Source: Clostridium manihotivorum (GTDB lineage: Bacteria > Bacillota > Clostridia > Clostridiales > Clostridiaceae). Taken from it: a stretch of 64,000 nt of DNA. A program made the translations under genes and the position numbers. How positions within the stretch are numbered: the first letter of the stretch is position 1; each line of letters begins with the position of its first letter. The stretch covers positions 4,171,776 through 4,235,775 of the forward strand of contig NZ_CP025746.1 in the NCBI RefSeq assembly GCF_004015185.1, read 5' to 3'. This document shows positions 1 through 9,051 of the stretch, piece after piece. The notes beneath the pieces were generated by a model. That model had not been told where the DNA came from. It ran no database searches and saw only the letters and a list, made by a program, of their open reading frames with translations.

Positions 1-2227
1 AGTTATTGTAATCTATGTACCTTATTAAATCGCTGATATTGTTATTTCCATTTACTATATCGCTATCAGATACTATAAGAATTAATTTATCCTCTGCACG
101 GGAGATCGCAACATTTATAAGATTAGGATCTTCAATAAAATCATTGGATTCATTTGCCACGGTACTTAGTATAATAGTCTTCTTTTCTCTACCTTGATAT
201 TTATGTACAGTATCAATTTCAACATTTTCATCTTTTATTACTCTTTGTAATGCTGATATTTGATCTCTGTAGGGTGATATTATTCCTATGGATTTCTTTG
301 ATTTTAGGCCTGGTAGTATTTCCTCAAGAATTACATCAATCTGTCTTTGGTTATAGTTACCCCTTGCATGATTACCTTTAACTGTTTTATAGACAGCTAA
401 GGGAGAGTGGTTTTCTTCTCCACTAGTCAATATTATTAATTCATCATCGTAAAACTTCTTATTACAAAAATCTATTATCTTAGGATGCCATCTATAATGT
501 TCTTTAAGTAGTGTTTTCGGAACATCATCATATAGACTTATAATAGAAGAAAGCAGGCTATGCTTTGAGTAATTATAAGCTTCATTCAGATGATAGCGAT
601 TGAAAATATTATTAGTTATATTCTCGATTTCAGATGATACTATATTAGGTAGCTGCTTTAAATCTCCAACTATCACTGCATTTTTTGCAGAAGAAAAAGC
701 TAGTGCTCCAGTTACTACATCAACCTGAGAAGCTTCATCTATAATCACATAATCAAATAAATAATTCTTAGCTGCAGAGTTTCTTAAGGAATGGGTGGTA
801 CTTAGTATTACTGGATATTCATATATAAAGGAATCAAAGTTTTTCCATAATGCCTCTTCAGAAAAGTTAACTCTACTGTGCTTTTCACCATATTTCTTAG
901 CTAATTTAGCTTTTAGTAATCTCATAGATTTTTCGCTATAAGCCTTCATTTGGTCTTTAAAACTATAGCGATTAAGCTCAGCTTCTATAGCGCTAATCTC
1001 ATTTGTTATTTCTTTAAACCTAAGCTCGTAATAAAGCTTTCTGAGATGCTCAACTATATCCTCTGGGCTGTTTTTATAAAACTTGAAACTGATTATTCCA
1101 TATTTTAATAGATTTTTGAGCTTATACTTAAGATCGAATTTAATGTATTTATTCAATCTAATGTGGAAGTCCACTAGTAAAGACATTACTAGATCAGAAT
1201 TATTGTTAAATAAGGTTTTATAAGACCTTATTGTGCTTTTGTTAGTGTTACTATAGCTATTAAAATATTCTAGCTCTGTGTTTAGACTTGCAAGTTCCTG
1301 CTTTAGCCTCGCAACAGTACTTTGTTTCTCTAGCATATCTTCCAAAGTCTTTTGAGAAGCTAACAGCTCTTTTTGAATAGTTTCATACTCTTCAGCTTCT
1401 ATTTTCCACTGACTAAACTCTGGATAATGTCTCTGCTGAGTTTCAAAAAACTTCTTTCTATTATCACTTTTACCTAAATAAGCTGCAATAAAATCCACAT
1501 CATACTTTTCAAGCTTTTCTAAAACATTTGCAGTAGCAGAATTGTTATTAGAAACAACAGCAACAGTTTTATCATTTATAATAGCATTAGCAATAATGTT
1601 TAATATAGTCTGAGTCTTACCTGTTCCTGGAGGACCCTCTATTACACTTATCTGACTAGAAAGAGCATTTTCAGTGGCAGACTTTTGACTGATATTAAAA
1701 CCAAAAGGAAATATCACTTGCTGATGTTCTTCTAATTTAGTCATTTTCTTAGGATTTAAATAATTAGCAAGAACACTACTTGGGCTAACAGTAGTAAGCT
1801 TTTCATACTGCTTACTTAAAAAGGTACTGTCTTCATCTAAAGAAACATTGATATAGCTTGCCAGCATTTTTAAATATTTAAAGCAATCATTTGATAAATC
1901 ATTATTTAAGCAGTTTTCTTCTATAACTATCTGAGATTTATGATAAAGCTTATTGAATCCACTCTTAAAGATCAATCTATAATAATCTTCGAATTTAAAT
2001 ATCTTAATAATTCCAGTTATACACTGTTTATTTTCATATATTAATACATCTTTTGGATTCAGTTCCTCAGGCTTTGAAAGCCATCTTAAATTGTCGTAAT
2101 TATAGCTGTATGTCCTTGCGTTCCCACTAAAGGTGACATCATACTTACCGTTATTATATTTGCAATATGTAATCTTTTCAGTTTTGTCTTCACCCTTTAT
2201 GAAGATTAGATTTCTTTCTATGTTCAA
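1..2227 (-). CDS. SF1 (UPF1/Dna2-type) helicase, C-terminus beyond the window
   Basis: An open frame of 742 codons runs off the left edge. It starts with TTG at 2227, preceded by GAGGAG at 2239-2244. Walker A (EGPPGTGKTQT) lies near residue 200, complement of about 1615-1645. After a long coiled-coil-rich insertion comes the Walker B box VIIDEASQVD (about 720-750). Motifs near the left edge, YQGREKKTIILSTV and NVAISRAEDKLILI, are the UvrD_C_2/AAA_12 part of UPF1-like SF1 helicases. The role is ATP-driven unwinding or translocation on DNA or RNA; a defence role is inferred from the neighbours. A C-terminal nuclease domain may follow outside the window. The gene has its own terminator-protected start and looks monocistronic. 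Confidence 0.88.
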   Translation of the reverse strand, partial: MNIERNLIFIKGEDKTEKITYCKYNNGKYDVTFSGNARTYSYNYDNLRWLSKPEELNPKDVLIYENKQCITGIIKIFKFEDYYRLIFKSGFNKLYHKSQIVIEENCLNNDLSNDCFKYLKMLASYINVSLDEDSTFLSKQYEKLTTVSPSSVLANYLNPKKMTKLEEHQQVIFPFGFNISQKSATENALSSQISVIEGPPGTGKTQTILNIIANAIINDKTVAVVSNNNSATANVLEKLEKYDVDFIAAYLGKSDNRKKFFETQQRHYPEFSQWKIEAEEYETIQKELLASQKTLEDMLEKQSTVARLKQELASLNTELEYFNSYSNTNKSTIRSYKTLFNNNSDLVMSLLVDFHIRLNKYIKFDLKYKLKNLLKYGIISFKFYKNSPEDIVEHLRKLYYELRFKEITNEISAIEAELNRYSFKDQMKAYSEKSMRLLKAKLAKKYGEKHSRVNFSEEALWKNFDSFIYEYPVILSTTHSLRNSAAKNYLFDYVIIDEASQVDVVTGALAFSSAKNAVIVGDLKQLPNIVSSEIENITNNIFNRYHLNEAYNYSKHSLLSSIISLYDDVPKTLLKEHYRWHPKIIDFCNKKFYDDELIILTSGEENHSPLAVYKTVKGNHARGNYNQRQIDVILEEILPGLKSKKSIGIISPYRDQISALQRVIKDENVEIDTVHKYQGREKKTIILSTVANESNDFIEDPNLINVAISRAEDKLILIVSDSDIVNGNNNISDLIRYIDYNN

Positions 2228-2314
2228 CTTTTTTGAGTCTCCTCTTATAATTTGGAATATGATAATATTTTACCATATTATACGATATAATGCTGTCTAT
2301 ACAGTTCTGTATAT

Positions 2315-2348
2315 AAAAAAGTAGCTAAAGAAAGTTCTTTAACTACTT
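2315..2348 (-). terminator. Rho-independent terminator
   Basis: A 14-bp stem with one mismatch (arms AAGTAGTTAAAGAA and TTCTTTAGCTACTT on the minus strand) is followed by a run of six T. It separates the SF1 helicase from transcription coming from higher coordinates. Confidence 0.75.
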
Positions 2349-2418
2349 AATATACTAATATATGTAATTAATTGTATTTCTACTTTAGTTTTAACTTTAT
2401 TACATATATATGACCTAG

Positions 2419-2472
2419 TTTTAATAAGAGTATAAGATTTGAAAATTGCTTAATCTTATACTCTTATTAAAA
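2419..2472. repeat. Perfect 21-bp inverted repeat
   Basis: Arms at 2419-2439 and 2452-2472 are exact reverse complements with a 12-nt loop. There is no good T-run after either arm, though the arms themselves end in T/A runs. It lies just downstream of the Rpn relic and could be a bidirectional terminator-like hairpin. Confidence 0.7.
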
Positions 2473-2486
2473 TCAACTCTATGTTA

Positions 2487-2877
2487 TTAAAAATACTTTT
2501 CTAAATCCTCAACTTTTTCTAAATCAAATATGTCAGTAGCTATTAATTCTATTTTTTCTGAAGGTAGATTCTTTATCTTTTCTTCATATTCTTGAGGAAG
2601 TATATTAAATTTTTTGTTTAATTGTTTTATGAGAATTTCAGCCTTCCCCTCATCTCTTATCATCTTTCCTATCTCTGTCATAGTGAATACCTCCTTAAAC
2701 CTATTTTTTGAAATACTATCACCGAACTTATCAAATAGATCATATAATAAATCTGTATAGTTTTCTTCAATATTTAATAATCTTGAAAAGGTTCTTAAAT
2801 CTACAGTGTTACTTAATGGTAGGCTGTTTTATATTTCTTTGACTAGGATGGATTCTTGTGTAATTTATATTGTTCAT
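2487..2877 (-). pseudogene. Remnant of an Rpn-family PD-(D/E)XK nuclease
   Basis: The first 22 codons from ATG 2877, which has a good ribosome binding site, read MNNINYTRIHPSQ and then hit TAA. Shifting frame, an open stretch continues as LPLSNTVDLRTFSRLL to the C-terminal tail EYEEKIKNLPSEKIELI. That tail is the DUF4351-like end of Rpn/PDDEXK_2 proteins. The catalytic middle is missing, so this is an internally deleted relic. An ATG at 2681 gives a 64-residue open frame that is probably only its 3' end. The three intact Rpn genes elsewhere in the window belong to a different subgroup. Confidence 0.6.
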
Positions 2878-2934
2878 TTTCATCACCTTTTAAGTTTTTA
2901 AATATCTTATATTATAAAGTAGTTATCCTAAATC

Positions 2935-4305
2935 CTATCTTTTTATATCATAAATAGACTCCATAAATCCATTCAACATAAACAATGAATTTTGTTCAGA
3001 GTAGTTATACAGCTGATTAATTATCTCTTGAGGTATTTCTCTTTTTCTAGAGTGCCAACTTCTGGTAGCCTTCCAACTATCTCCAAAATAACGCAAATTA
3101 TCTTCTTTACTCACATGATAGAGAACTTCATTTAATATTTTTGCTATCATTCTAAATAATCTTGGAGACATTTTTTTATATTCATAATTGATAACAACAT
3201 CTAGTAGAATTGTTAAGCAATCATGGCATTTATCAAAATCAATATATGTAGTCGTCTGTCTAACTTTATTTATACATCTTGTAAGAAATTCAATATATGA
3301 ATAAATCATGTGATACTCAAAGTCTGATGCTTGCTTAAGTAAATCTATTCTGAATTCTTGCTCATTCATAAACCTATCCACTAATTCTGGATCATCGATT
3401 TCTAATTTCCCAATAAGTTCATTTAGATCATTTACCTTAATATCATATTCTTTTTTCCTTTCTAATAAATTTGTATTTAATTCCTCCAGAAAGTTTTTTA
3501 AATCGCTAATTTCAATTATTATGTTTCCATTCTCATCTATGTATGGATCATCTTTAGGATTAGAGGTCCAAATAGCTTGTATAATCTCATATGGATATTC
3601 ATTTTCTATTGTATAGATATTTTTCGACCAATCTAATGCAGATAGCACATTCATATCACCTAGGCTATAACCAAGAACTAAAGTAGTAGACTCTCTAATA
3701 GTCATCGCCAGCTTTGATTGTCTGTATTCATTTGGTCTAAAAAGTGGTATATAATCATCTTGAGTAATTATAATAGAATCACAATCTAACCTTGTACCAT
3801 GAATATGGTATATAGGTATTACATTCCTTGGAGCCGATAAATAATTTGATGGACCTAAACTCTTGCTTATTCCAGTAAGAATTGATTCTAAAACCAAATC
3901 GTAGTTTGTTGTAACGATCCAATCAGGTTTTATATTATCAAATATGTCTCTGAAAAATTTTATATTTTCTTCATCAGGAAGCCAGCTACTCAAGTCACAG
4001 ATTGTACTCTTAAATTTGCGCTTAGCTTCATCATAACTAACCTCTTCTCTTTCGGACAACTGCTTACATAATATTGTTGACAATTCAGGCAATGAAATTC
4101 CTATTAACTTATCATTCTCAGGCAGCTCAAGATTTAATTTTTTACTAGTTTCCCTAATTAATTCAAACCAATTCAATGCAGGCTGAGTCACATTACCTAT
4201 AGCTGCTTTAGAAAAACCAGCTCCAACAAACAATCCTAAATTACCATAATTATATGAATTAAAAAGTTTTTCAAACACCATTTCTTTAGTTAAGCTTTCA
4301 CTCAT
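2935..4305 (-). CDS. SIR2-domain protein, probable NAD-consuming defence effector
   Basis: The N-terminal half is a SIR2-like Rossmann fold: LFVGAGFSKAAIG (residues about 25-45, NAD-binding GAG motif), IVTTNYDLVLE (about 130-140) and the catalytic-type IHG (about 170). LVLGYSLGD follows near 215. The C-terminal 200 residues are helical and match nothing I recognise. Stand-alone SIR2 proteins in defence islands typically deplete NAD on infection; that role here is inference. I prefer ATG 4305 because GAGAGG lies nine bases upstream. An upstream in-frame start at 4341 lacks a site. The gene following the cysteine-rich protein (4372-5286) with a 66-nt gap suggests a two-gene operon. Confidence 0.82.
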   Translation of the reverse strand: MSESLTKEMVFEKLFNSYNYGNLGLFVGAGFSKAAIGNVTQPALNWFELIRETSKKLNLELPENDKLIGISLPELSTILCKQLSEREEVSYDEAKRKFKSTICDLSSWLPDEENIKFFRDIFDNIKPDWIVTTNYDLVLESILTGISKSLGPSNYLSAPRNVIPIYHIHGTRLDCDSIIITQDDYIPLFRPNEYRQSKLAMTIRESTTLVLGYSLGDMNVLSALDWSKNIYTIENEYPYEIIQAIWTSNPKDDPYIDENGNIIIEISDLKNFLEELNTNLLERKKEYDIKVNDLNELIGKLEIDDPELVDRFMNEQEFRIDLLKQASDFEYHMIYSYIEFLTRCINKVRQTTTYIDFDKCHDCLTILLDVVINYEYKKMSPRLFRMIAKILNEVLYHVSKEDNLRYFGDSWKATRSWHSRKREIPQEIINQLYNYSEQNSLFMLNGFMESIYDIKR

Positions 4306-4371
4306 TCTGACATTCCTCTCTTTTACCATAATATAAACCAATGTAGTTAATCTTTAATAAAACAACTCTCT

Positions 4372-5286
4372 CTACTCAAACCTTAATTCTAAATATCTTA
4401 AATTCTCAATATTCACTTGATATGATTCTACCTTTTTTCCATTATGCTCGTATGTACTTGGTTCAGGGTAAGCTCCTACAAAATAGCAGAATACCTCTTT
4501 ATCCTTGTTATTTATTATGTATTCCATATCATCTCTAAATACTTTTCTTTTCCCATATCTATTAATAAGCTCACTGCTTATATATATTGAAACTGGCATA
4601 TATTTTTCAACCCAAGCCTTGTCTTTGAAAAAGATTTTATAATTATCACCATATTTTTTTACAGAGCCTACTTGTCCATAGTATATAAGCCCTTTCTCAT
4701 CATAGAAATATTTTATATTTTTAAATATTTTGTAGAATTTTTTAGTTTTATCACCCAATGTAAAATCCATATTGTTCAATATTTCTTTATCTCCATTTTC
4801 GTAACAATCGACTATATGTTCAAAAGACTTAGATCCAAATTTAGTCCATTCACTTGTACTTCCATCTCCATGTGTTGAAGGATTTTTCATGTCTTCATCT
4901 ATTTCTTCATCTGTCCAAGGTATAGTAATTTTATTTTTAGACTTACCTTTATAATCAGTTAGTATAAGTTCAGAAGGATATCTTGTCATCTTAAAAGGAT
5001 CATCGTCACCAGTTTTTGTCCCACTTTTTCCTACTTCTTCCCCTTTATGAGCTAAACATGTGTGCTCTTTAACAGACTTTGCTCTAAAATGAATAGCTCT
5101 CTTCGATCTTCTTTGTTTGTATACTCCTACTGGTACTAATTCAGCTCTACAGTCTTTATCAAGACATTTAAAAGATAAATCTTTCTTCATGTAGTGTTCA
5201 CTATCCTCATCTAAGTACATTTCTCGAATTTCATACGGTGTAACTGCTCTACCTAAGTTTTCGCAAAATGCTTTTTCGAAGCTCAT
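4372..5286 (-). CDS. Unknown protein with a cysteine-rich N-terminus, partner of SIR2 gene
   Basis: This 304-residue protein is not recognised. Residues about 35-77 carry a C-x4-5-C pair, a basic RRSKRAIHFRAK segment and EHTC. The pattern resembles the zinc-finger-like N-terminus of CoiA-type competence proteins, but I cannot prove homology. The rest is mixed alpha/beta with many Lys, Asp and Tyr. Start ATG 5286 has GGAGAGAGG just upstream. It is the first gene of an apparent operon with the SIR2 effector, so a sensor or regulatory role is possible but speculative. Confidence 0.6.
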   Translation of the reverse strand: MSFEKAFCENLGRAVTPYEIREMYLDEDSEHYMKKDLSFKCLDKDCRAELVPVGVYKQRRSKRAIHFRAKSVKEHTCLAHKGEEVGKSGTKTGDDDPFKMTRYPSELILTDYKGKSKNKITIPWTDEEIDEDMKNPSTHGDGSTSEWTKFGSKSFEHIVDCYENGDKEILNNMDFTLGDKTKKFYKIFKNIKYFYDEKGLIYYGQVGSVKKYGDNYKIFFKDKAWVEKYMPVSIYISSELINRYGKRKVFRDDMEYIINNKDKEVFCYFVGAYPEPSTYEHNGKKVESYQVNIENLRYLELRFE

Positions 5287-5348
5287 AGTCCTCTCTCCTT
5301 TTACCGTATCTAAAATTTAATATCAGGCTCATTTTTTTACTTATATAC

Positions 5349-6484
5349 TTATTGTTTTTCTTTAATAATATTTATAATATGATTTGCAAATTCTTCTGTA
5401 AGTTGAATTTTATCAGCACCACGTTTTAATGCTCCAAGCGTCTTTCCTCCTACATATGTAATTGCAGTATCCATTTTGAAGGAACTTTGTACACTTGAAA
5501 CGGTATTTTCATAGTGATACCAACTTTCACTATACGTAACACAAAGGTTCTTAGCTTTAACAAACCATGGCCATCTATCATTTTCTATTCTGGAATTCAT
5601 TGGCTCTTCTATAACTTCAAAAAGCCCCAACAATTTTCCACTTCCAACAGCATAACATATTAATATGTCGCCGACTCTAACTGATGCAGGCCTTCTTTTA
5701 GAAAAATGAATATTTTCAACATCACTAGATAAACTTCTAGAAGTTGAAAATGGCTCTTGTGCTGATCCTAAAGGCTTTAAGAAAAAACGTTTATTCGAAT
5801 ATGATATATTATTCTTATATTCTATAAATTCACTTACCTTCAAATCAACCTTAGCTTCTGTCTCCCACTCTAATAAGTTAGAATAATCATCAATTTTTTT
5901 AATAATGCTAGTTATTTGTTCCTTTGAAAGATTTTTGCTTCTAGATCTTTCTACTTCATTCATAAGATTTTTTATTGATTCAATGTTATCTATTTTTACA
6001 CCCCATTCATGATTAGCTGCTAACCCAGAGTCTGTAAAATTTGCTGATGTTATTATAGCTGATTTTGGCTCTCCATTTTGAGATGCAATATAAATTTTTC
6101 CATGTAGCTTATTATCTATATAAATTTTATAATCAATGCCATTTTGGGTACAATTTACGCAAAATGAATGTAAGGAGTTTGCTTTTTTTAATAAGTCTAA
6201 ACTATTATCTTTTAAAGTTGTTGTAAGGCTAATATATATAAGTTCTATTTAATTTACTTCATTAAACAGCTGATTAGAGTGTTCTTAGGTAGATACGTTT
6301 ATGAATAAAACTTATTAGAACGTATATATTTCACTTTAGTTTTATTTATTTCATGAAAGAATATATCAAAAGATTCCATTAAAAATGGACTAATAATATG
6401 AAATTCACTACTATCTCTTATAATATCTTTAATATGATTGTAATGATTGGATTCTAAATTACTTAATACTTCCATTATTTTCAT
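5349..6484 (-). pseudogene. Broken PLD nuclease-EVE domain gene
   Basis: The 5' part (6484-6299) encodes a 61-residue PLD-type N-terminus (IIRDSSEFHIISPFLMESFD) and ends in TAA. After a disrupted stretch of about 50 nt with stops in the relevant frames, an open frame from about 6250 to 5349 resumes. It has NKLHGKIYIA, IITSANFTDSGLAANHEWG (HxK and downstream Asn/Glu of PLD nucleases), then an EVE/PUA-like domain (RVGDILICYAVGSGKLLGLF, RWPWFVKA). The 204-residue frame from 5963 alone starts inside the PLD domain and would encode only the EVE part. The ancestral protein was probably a PLD restriction-type nuclease with a modified-base reader. Confidence 0.7.
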
Positions 6485-6600
6485 CCTCCAATTGCTTTAA
6501 CTTTTATCAATAAATATTATATTTTAATTTGAAATACGATTTTGACTCTTATCATCTTTAATAAACGTGTATATAGGGCTAAAAAAATCATTTGCTTCAT

Positions 6601-9036
6601 CTAAAGCTTCTTAAGCACCCCCACAGCCACTCCCAATACACTCATCTGCCCCTCACTAACCTGTATAGGCTCATAACTAGGATTTTCCGGCATTAGAAGT
6701 ATGGTGTCACCCATCTTAACAAATCTTTTCAAAGTAGTGTTTCCATCTAAATCCACTGCAGCAATCTCATAATTATTTGCAGTGTTTTGCTGCCTTATAA
6801 CCACTATATCACCATTACATATATTAGCATTTATCATGCTGTCACCCTTTACCTTCACCATATAGGTATTATTAGAACTTCCAACCCACTTTTGTGGAAG
6901 GTAGAATTCTTCTTCTACAGAGGAGTTAATAAGTATTGGATTACCTGCTGCTATGGAGCTGAAAACATTCATTCTTTTTATCTCATTTTCAGGGAATATA
7001 TAGGAGTTATCTATTATAATTTCTTTGATACTGTTGCAGTCTCTTGTAAACTTTGAAACCTGATTACTCTTTAGATCCACATAAGTATATTCCTCTAAAG
7101 ATGATGGAAGCATTGAGGTTTGGAAAACTTCTATATCATCTACTATCTCAAGATTTCTATTGATGATAATTAAATCAACTCCATCAGTAGCTATACCATA
7201 CTGACATGTTGGTGACGCAGCTATGTAACTCTTAAGCTGCTCTAGGCAGTTTAACAGTCCAAAACCTTTTCTTTTAACTTCAATAAATATGTAAGGAGCC
7301 TTCACGTTATTTCTATAAATATTTACCGCTACATCAACAAAACCAACCTTAGAAAATACATTTACTTGCTGCTCTATGTTTATTAGGTTTAGAGGGTATT
7401 TATAGCTTTCTTTTAGCTCATTTATAACCCATTGTCTTATCTTCTCTTCATAGGAATAAAGATCTTTAACCTTTTCCTTAAAGTTGTAGTTTTCCTGTCT
7501 TATATGATAAAAGCTTCTCATCAAGGTGTTATCTGAATACTTTAAAAACCTTGGGTCTATATCTAATATGAACTTTGAAGGAGTGCCATCACAAGTTAAA
7601 TATAGTCTTTCTGTGGCTCTAGTCATCCCAACATACATGAGCTTTCTTTCCCTGGATTCAAGAAGATCTTCGTCATCTATAGTTACACTTCTTAGTGGCA
7701 TATACTTTGAATTAAGCCCGATTATAATAACAACCTTAAACTCTAACCCCTTAATAGAATGCATGGTTAATAGTTTTATTTTGTCATCTCCAAATTCATA
7801 TCCATCGGATTTAGCCATGAGCTTATTAGGTATTTTCTTATCTTCTAAGAAATTCTTAAACTCACTTATCTGTTCATTTGTCCTTGCTACTATAGCAATA
7901 TCACCATAATTATATTTAGCCTTAAGCTCAGTGAGTAATTTTACTACATAGTTTTCTTCCTGTTTTTTATCTTCAAAAACTCTAAACACTGGGTAATGCC
8001 CCTGTTTATCAAGTAGTGAGGGTTTAACAAAATTCTCATCTTCAATTATCTGAGTATCCTTTTCTAATAACGAATAAGCTGCTTCAGCTATTTGTGTCGT
8101 GGTTCTATAATTCTTTGATAGAGAATTACTTCTTCCTTTCACATCAAAGCCAACAGATGCAAAACTTCTTCCCTTTACTAGCCAAGACTGAGGATATATA
8201 CTCTGTGCTGTATCTGCCACAAAGGTAATTGAGGAATATTCCTTATTGCTTATTATATTATTTAAAAATTCTAACTGAACTCTAGTAAGATCCTGACTTT
8301 CATCTACTATTATATGGGCATATTTTTTATAAAAGGATTTCTTAGATTGCTCTAAAGCAAAAAGAGACATGTCATGAAAATCAACTTTATTCTCTGCTCT
8401 TAAAGATTTGTTGTAGGCTTCCATTACCTTAAATATAGCAGCTCTTAATTTAGAATTTTTCTGAAGTTTCTGAGGACCATCTGCCTTTTGACTAGACATT
8501 CTTCCAAGCCTATCTGCTTCTTGATATTCTTCTATATGTAAATACTTGCAAGCCTTAATCCAGCCAATCTCCTCCATTATAAAAGGAAGATAATTAGGCT
8601 CTAAAAACTTAACCTCCACAGCTTCTTTTTTCACTTCTGCCATGGCTTTAATTATATGATTAACTAGGTTGTTTCTTTTACCTTCAACTTCTAAGTTTAA
8701 CTTATTTGTCTTACAATACTCCTTAAAATAAGCATACATCAAAGAGTCGATATTCTTTATATCAACCTTTTTATTATCCGACTGAAAAAGAGACAGCTGC
8801 TCTTCTTCCCTATCCTTTTGAACCTTTTCATATACGTATTTTATATAGCTTATAAGACTCTTATTGTAAGTAACCATAAGAACCTTATCATTATCATCTA
8901 TACAATAATGCTCCATCAAAAAAGGTATTCTATTAACTGCCACTGTAGTCTTTCCAGAACCAGCTACACCTCTTATCAAAGAATGTCCTGCTGGCTTACT
9001 TTGCACAAGCTTCTTTTGTTCAACATTAAGCTGCAT
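6601..9036 (-). CDS. UvrD-type helicase fused to PD-(D/E)XK nuclease and LexA-like S24 autoprotease
   Basis: This 811-residue protein has three parts. Residues 1-500 are an SF1A helicase: GVAGSGKTT (about 23-31), IIVDESQDLT (about 242), TMHSIKGLEFK (about 428), YVGMTRATERLYL (about 472). Residues about 545-650 look like the HsdR N-terminal nuclease: FVDVAV, IFIEVKRKG, CLEQLKSYI, YGIATDG. Residues about 690-811 are a complete S24/LexA domain with Ala697-Gly698 (IAAGNP), Ser733 (KGDSMI) and Lys770 (TTLKRF). The Ser-Lys spacing of 37 equals that of LexA, and the Ala-Gly to Ser distance also fits. No helix-turn-helix is visible. The start at 9036 has GAGGAG upstream. It lies 15 nt behind the NERD-HRDC gene, in one operon. 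Self-cleavage under DNA damage is inferred. Confidence 0.85.
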   Translation of the reverse strand: MQLNVEQKKLVQSKPAGHSLIRGVAGSGKTTVAVNRIPFLMEHYCIDDNDKVLMVTYNKSLISYIKYVYEKVQKDREEEQLSLFQSDNKKVDIKNIDSLMYAYFKEYCKTNKLNLEVEGKRNNLVNHIIKAMAEVKKEAVEVKFLEPNYLPFIMEEIGWIKACKYLHIEEYQEADRLGRMSSQKADGPQKLQKNSKLRAAIFKVMEAYNKSLRAENKVDFHDMSLFALEQSKKSFYKKYAHIIVDESQDLTRVQLEFLNNIISNKEYSSITFVADTAQSIYPQSWLVKGRSFASVGFDVKGRSNSLSKNYRTTTQIAEAAYSLLEKDTQIIEDENFVKPSLLDKQGHYPVFRVFEDKKQEENYVVKLLTELKAKYNYGDIAIVARTNEQISEFKNFLEDKKIPNKLMAKSDGYEFGDDKIKLLTMHSIKGLEFKVVIIIGLNSKYMPLRSVTIDDEDLLESRERKLMYVGMTRATERLYLTCDGTPSKFILDIDPRFLKYSDNTLMRSFYHIRQENYNFKEKVKDLYSYEEKIRQWVINELKESYKYPLNLINIEQQVNVFSKVGFVDVAVNIYRNNVKAPYIFIEVKRKGFGLLNCLEQLKSYIAASPTCQYGIATDGVDLIIINRNLEIVDDIEVFQTSMLPSSLEEYTYVDLKSNQVSKFTRDCNSIKEIIIDNSYIFPENEIKRMNVFSSIAAGNPILINSSVEEEFYLPQKWVGSSNNTYMVKVKGDSMINANICNGDIVVIRQQNTANNYEIAAVDLDGNTTLKRFVKMGDTILLMPENPSYEPIQVSEGQMSVLGVAVGVLKKL

Positions 9037-9051
9037 AATTAATACTCCTCA

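Noticed and set aside
15..197. Plus-strand open frames of 60-150 codons across 1-32690 (for example 7526-7909, 19332, 24843-25274)
   Set aside because: They lie opposite strong minus-strand genes, have Ser/Phe/Leu-rich antisense composition and no ribosome binding sites. I treat them as shadows.
2935..4305. Thoeris ThsA or a DSR-type SIR2 system
   Set aside because: No SLOG domain, no TIR-domain ThsB nearby, and the protein is too short for DSR1 or DSR2.
1..6484. Mokosh type I (SF1 helicase plus PLD nuclease)
   Set aside because: The PLD gene is broken, is fused to an EVE domain and is separated from the SF1 helicase by the SIR2 pair and a terminator.
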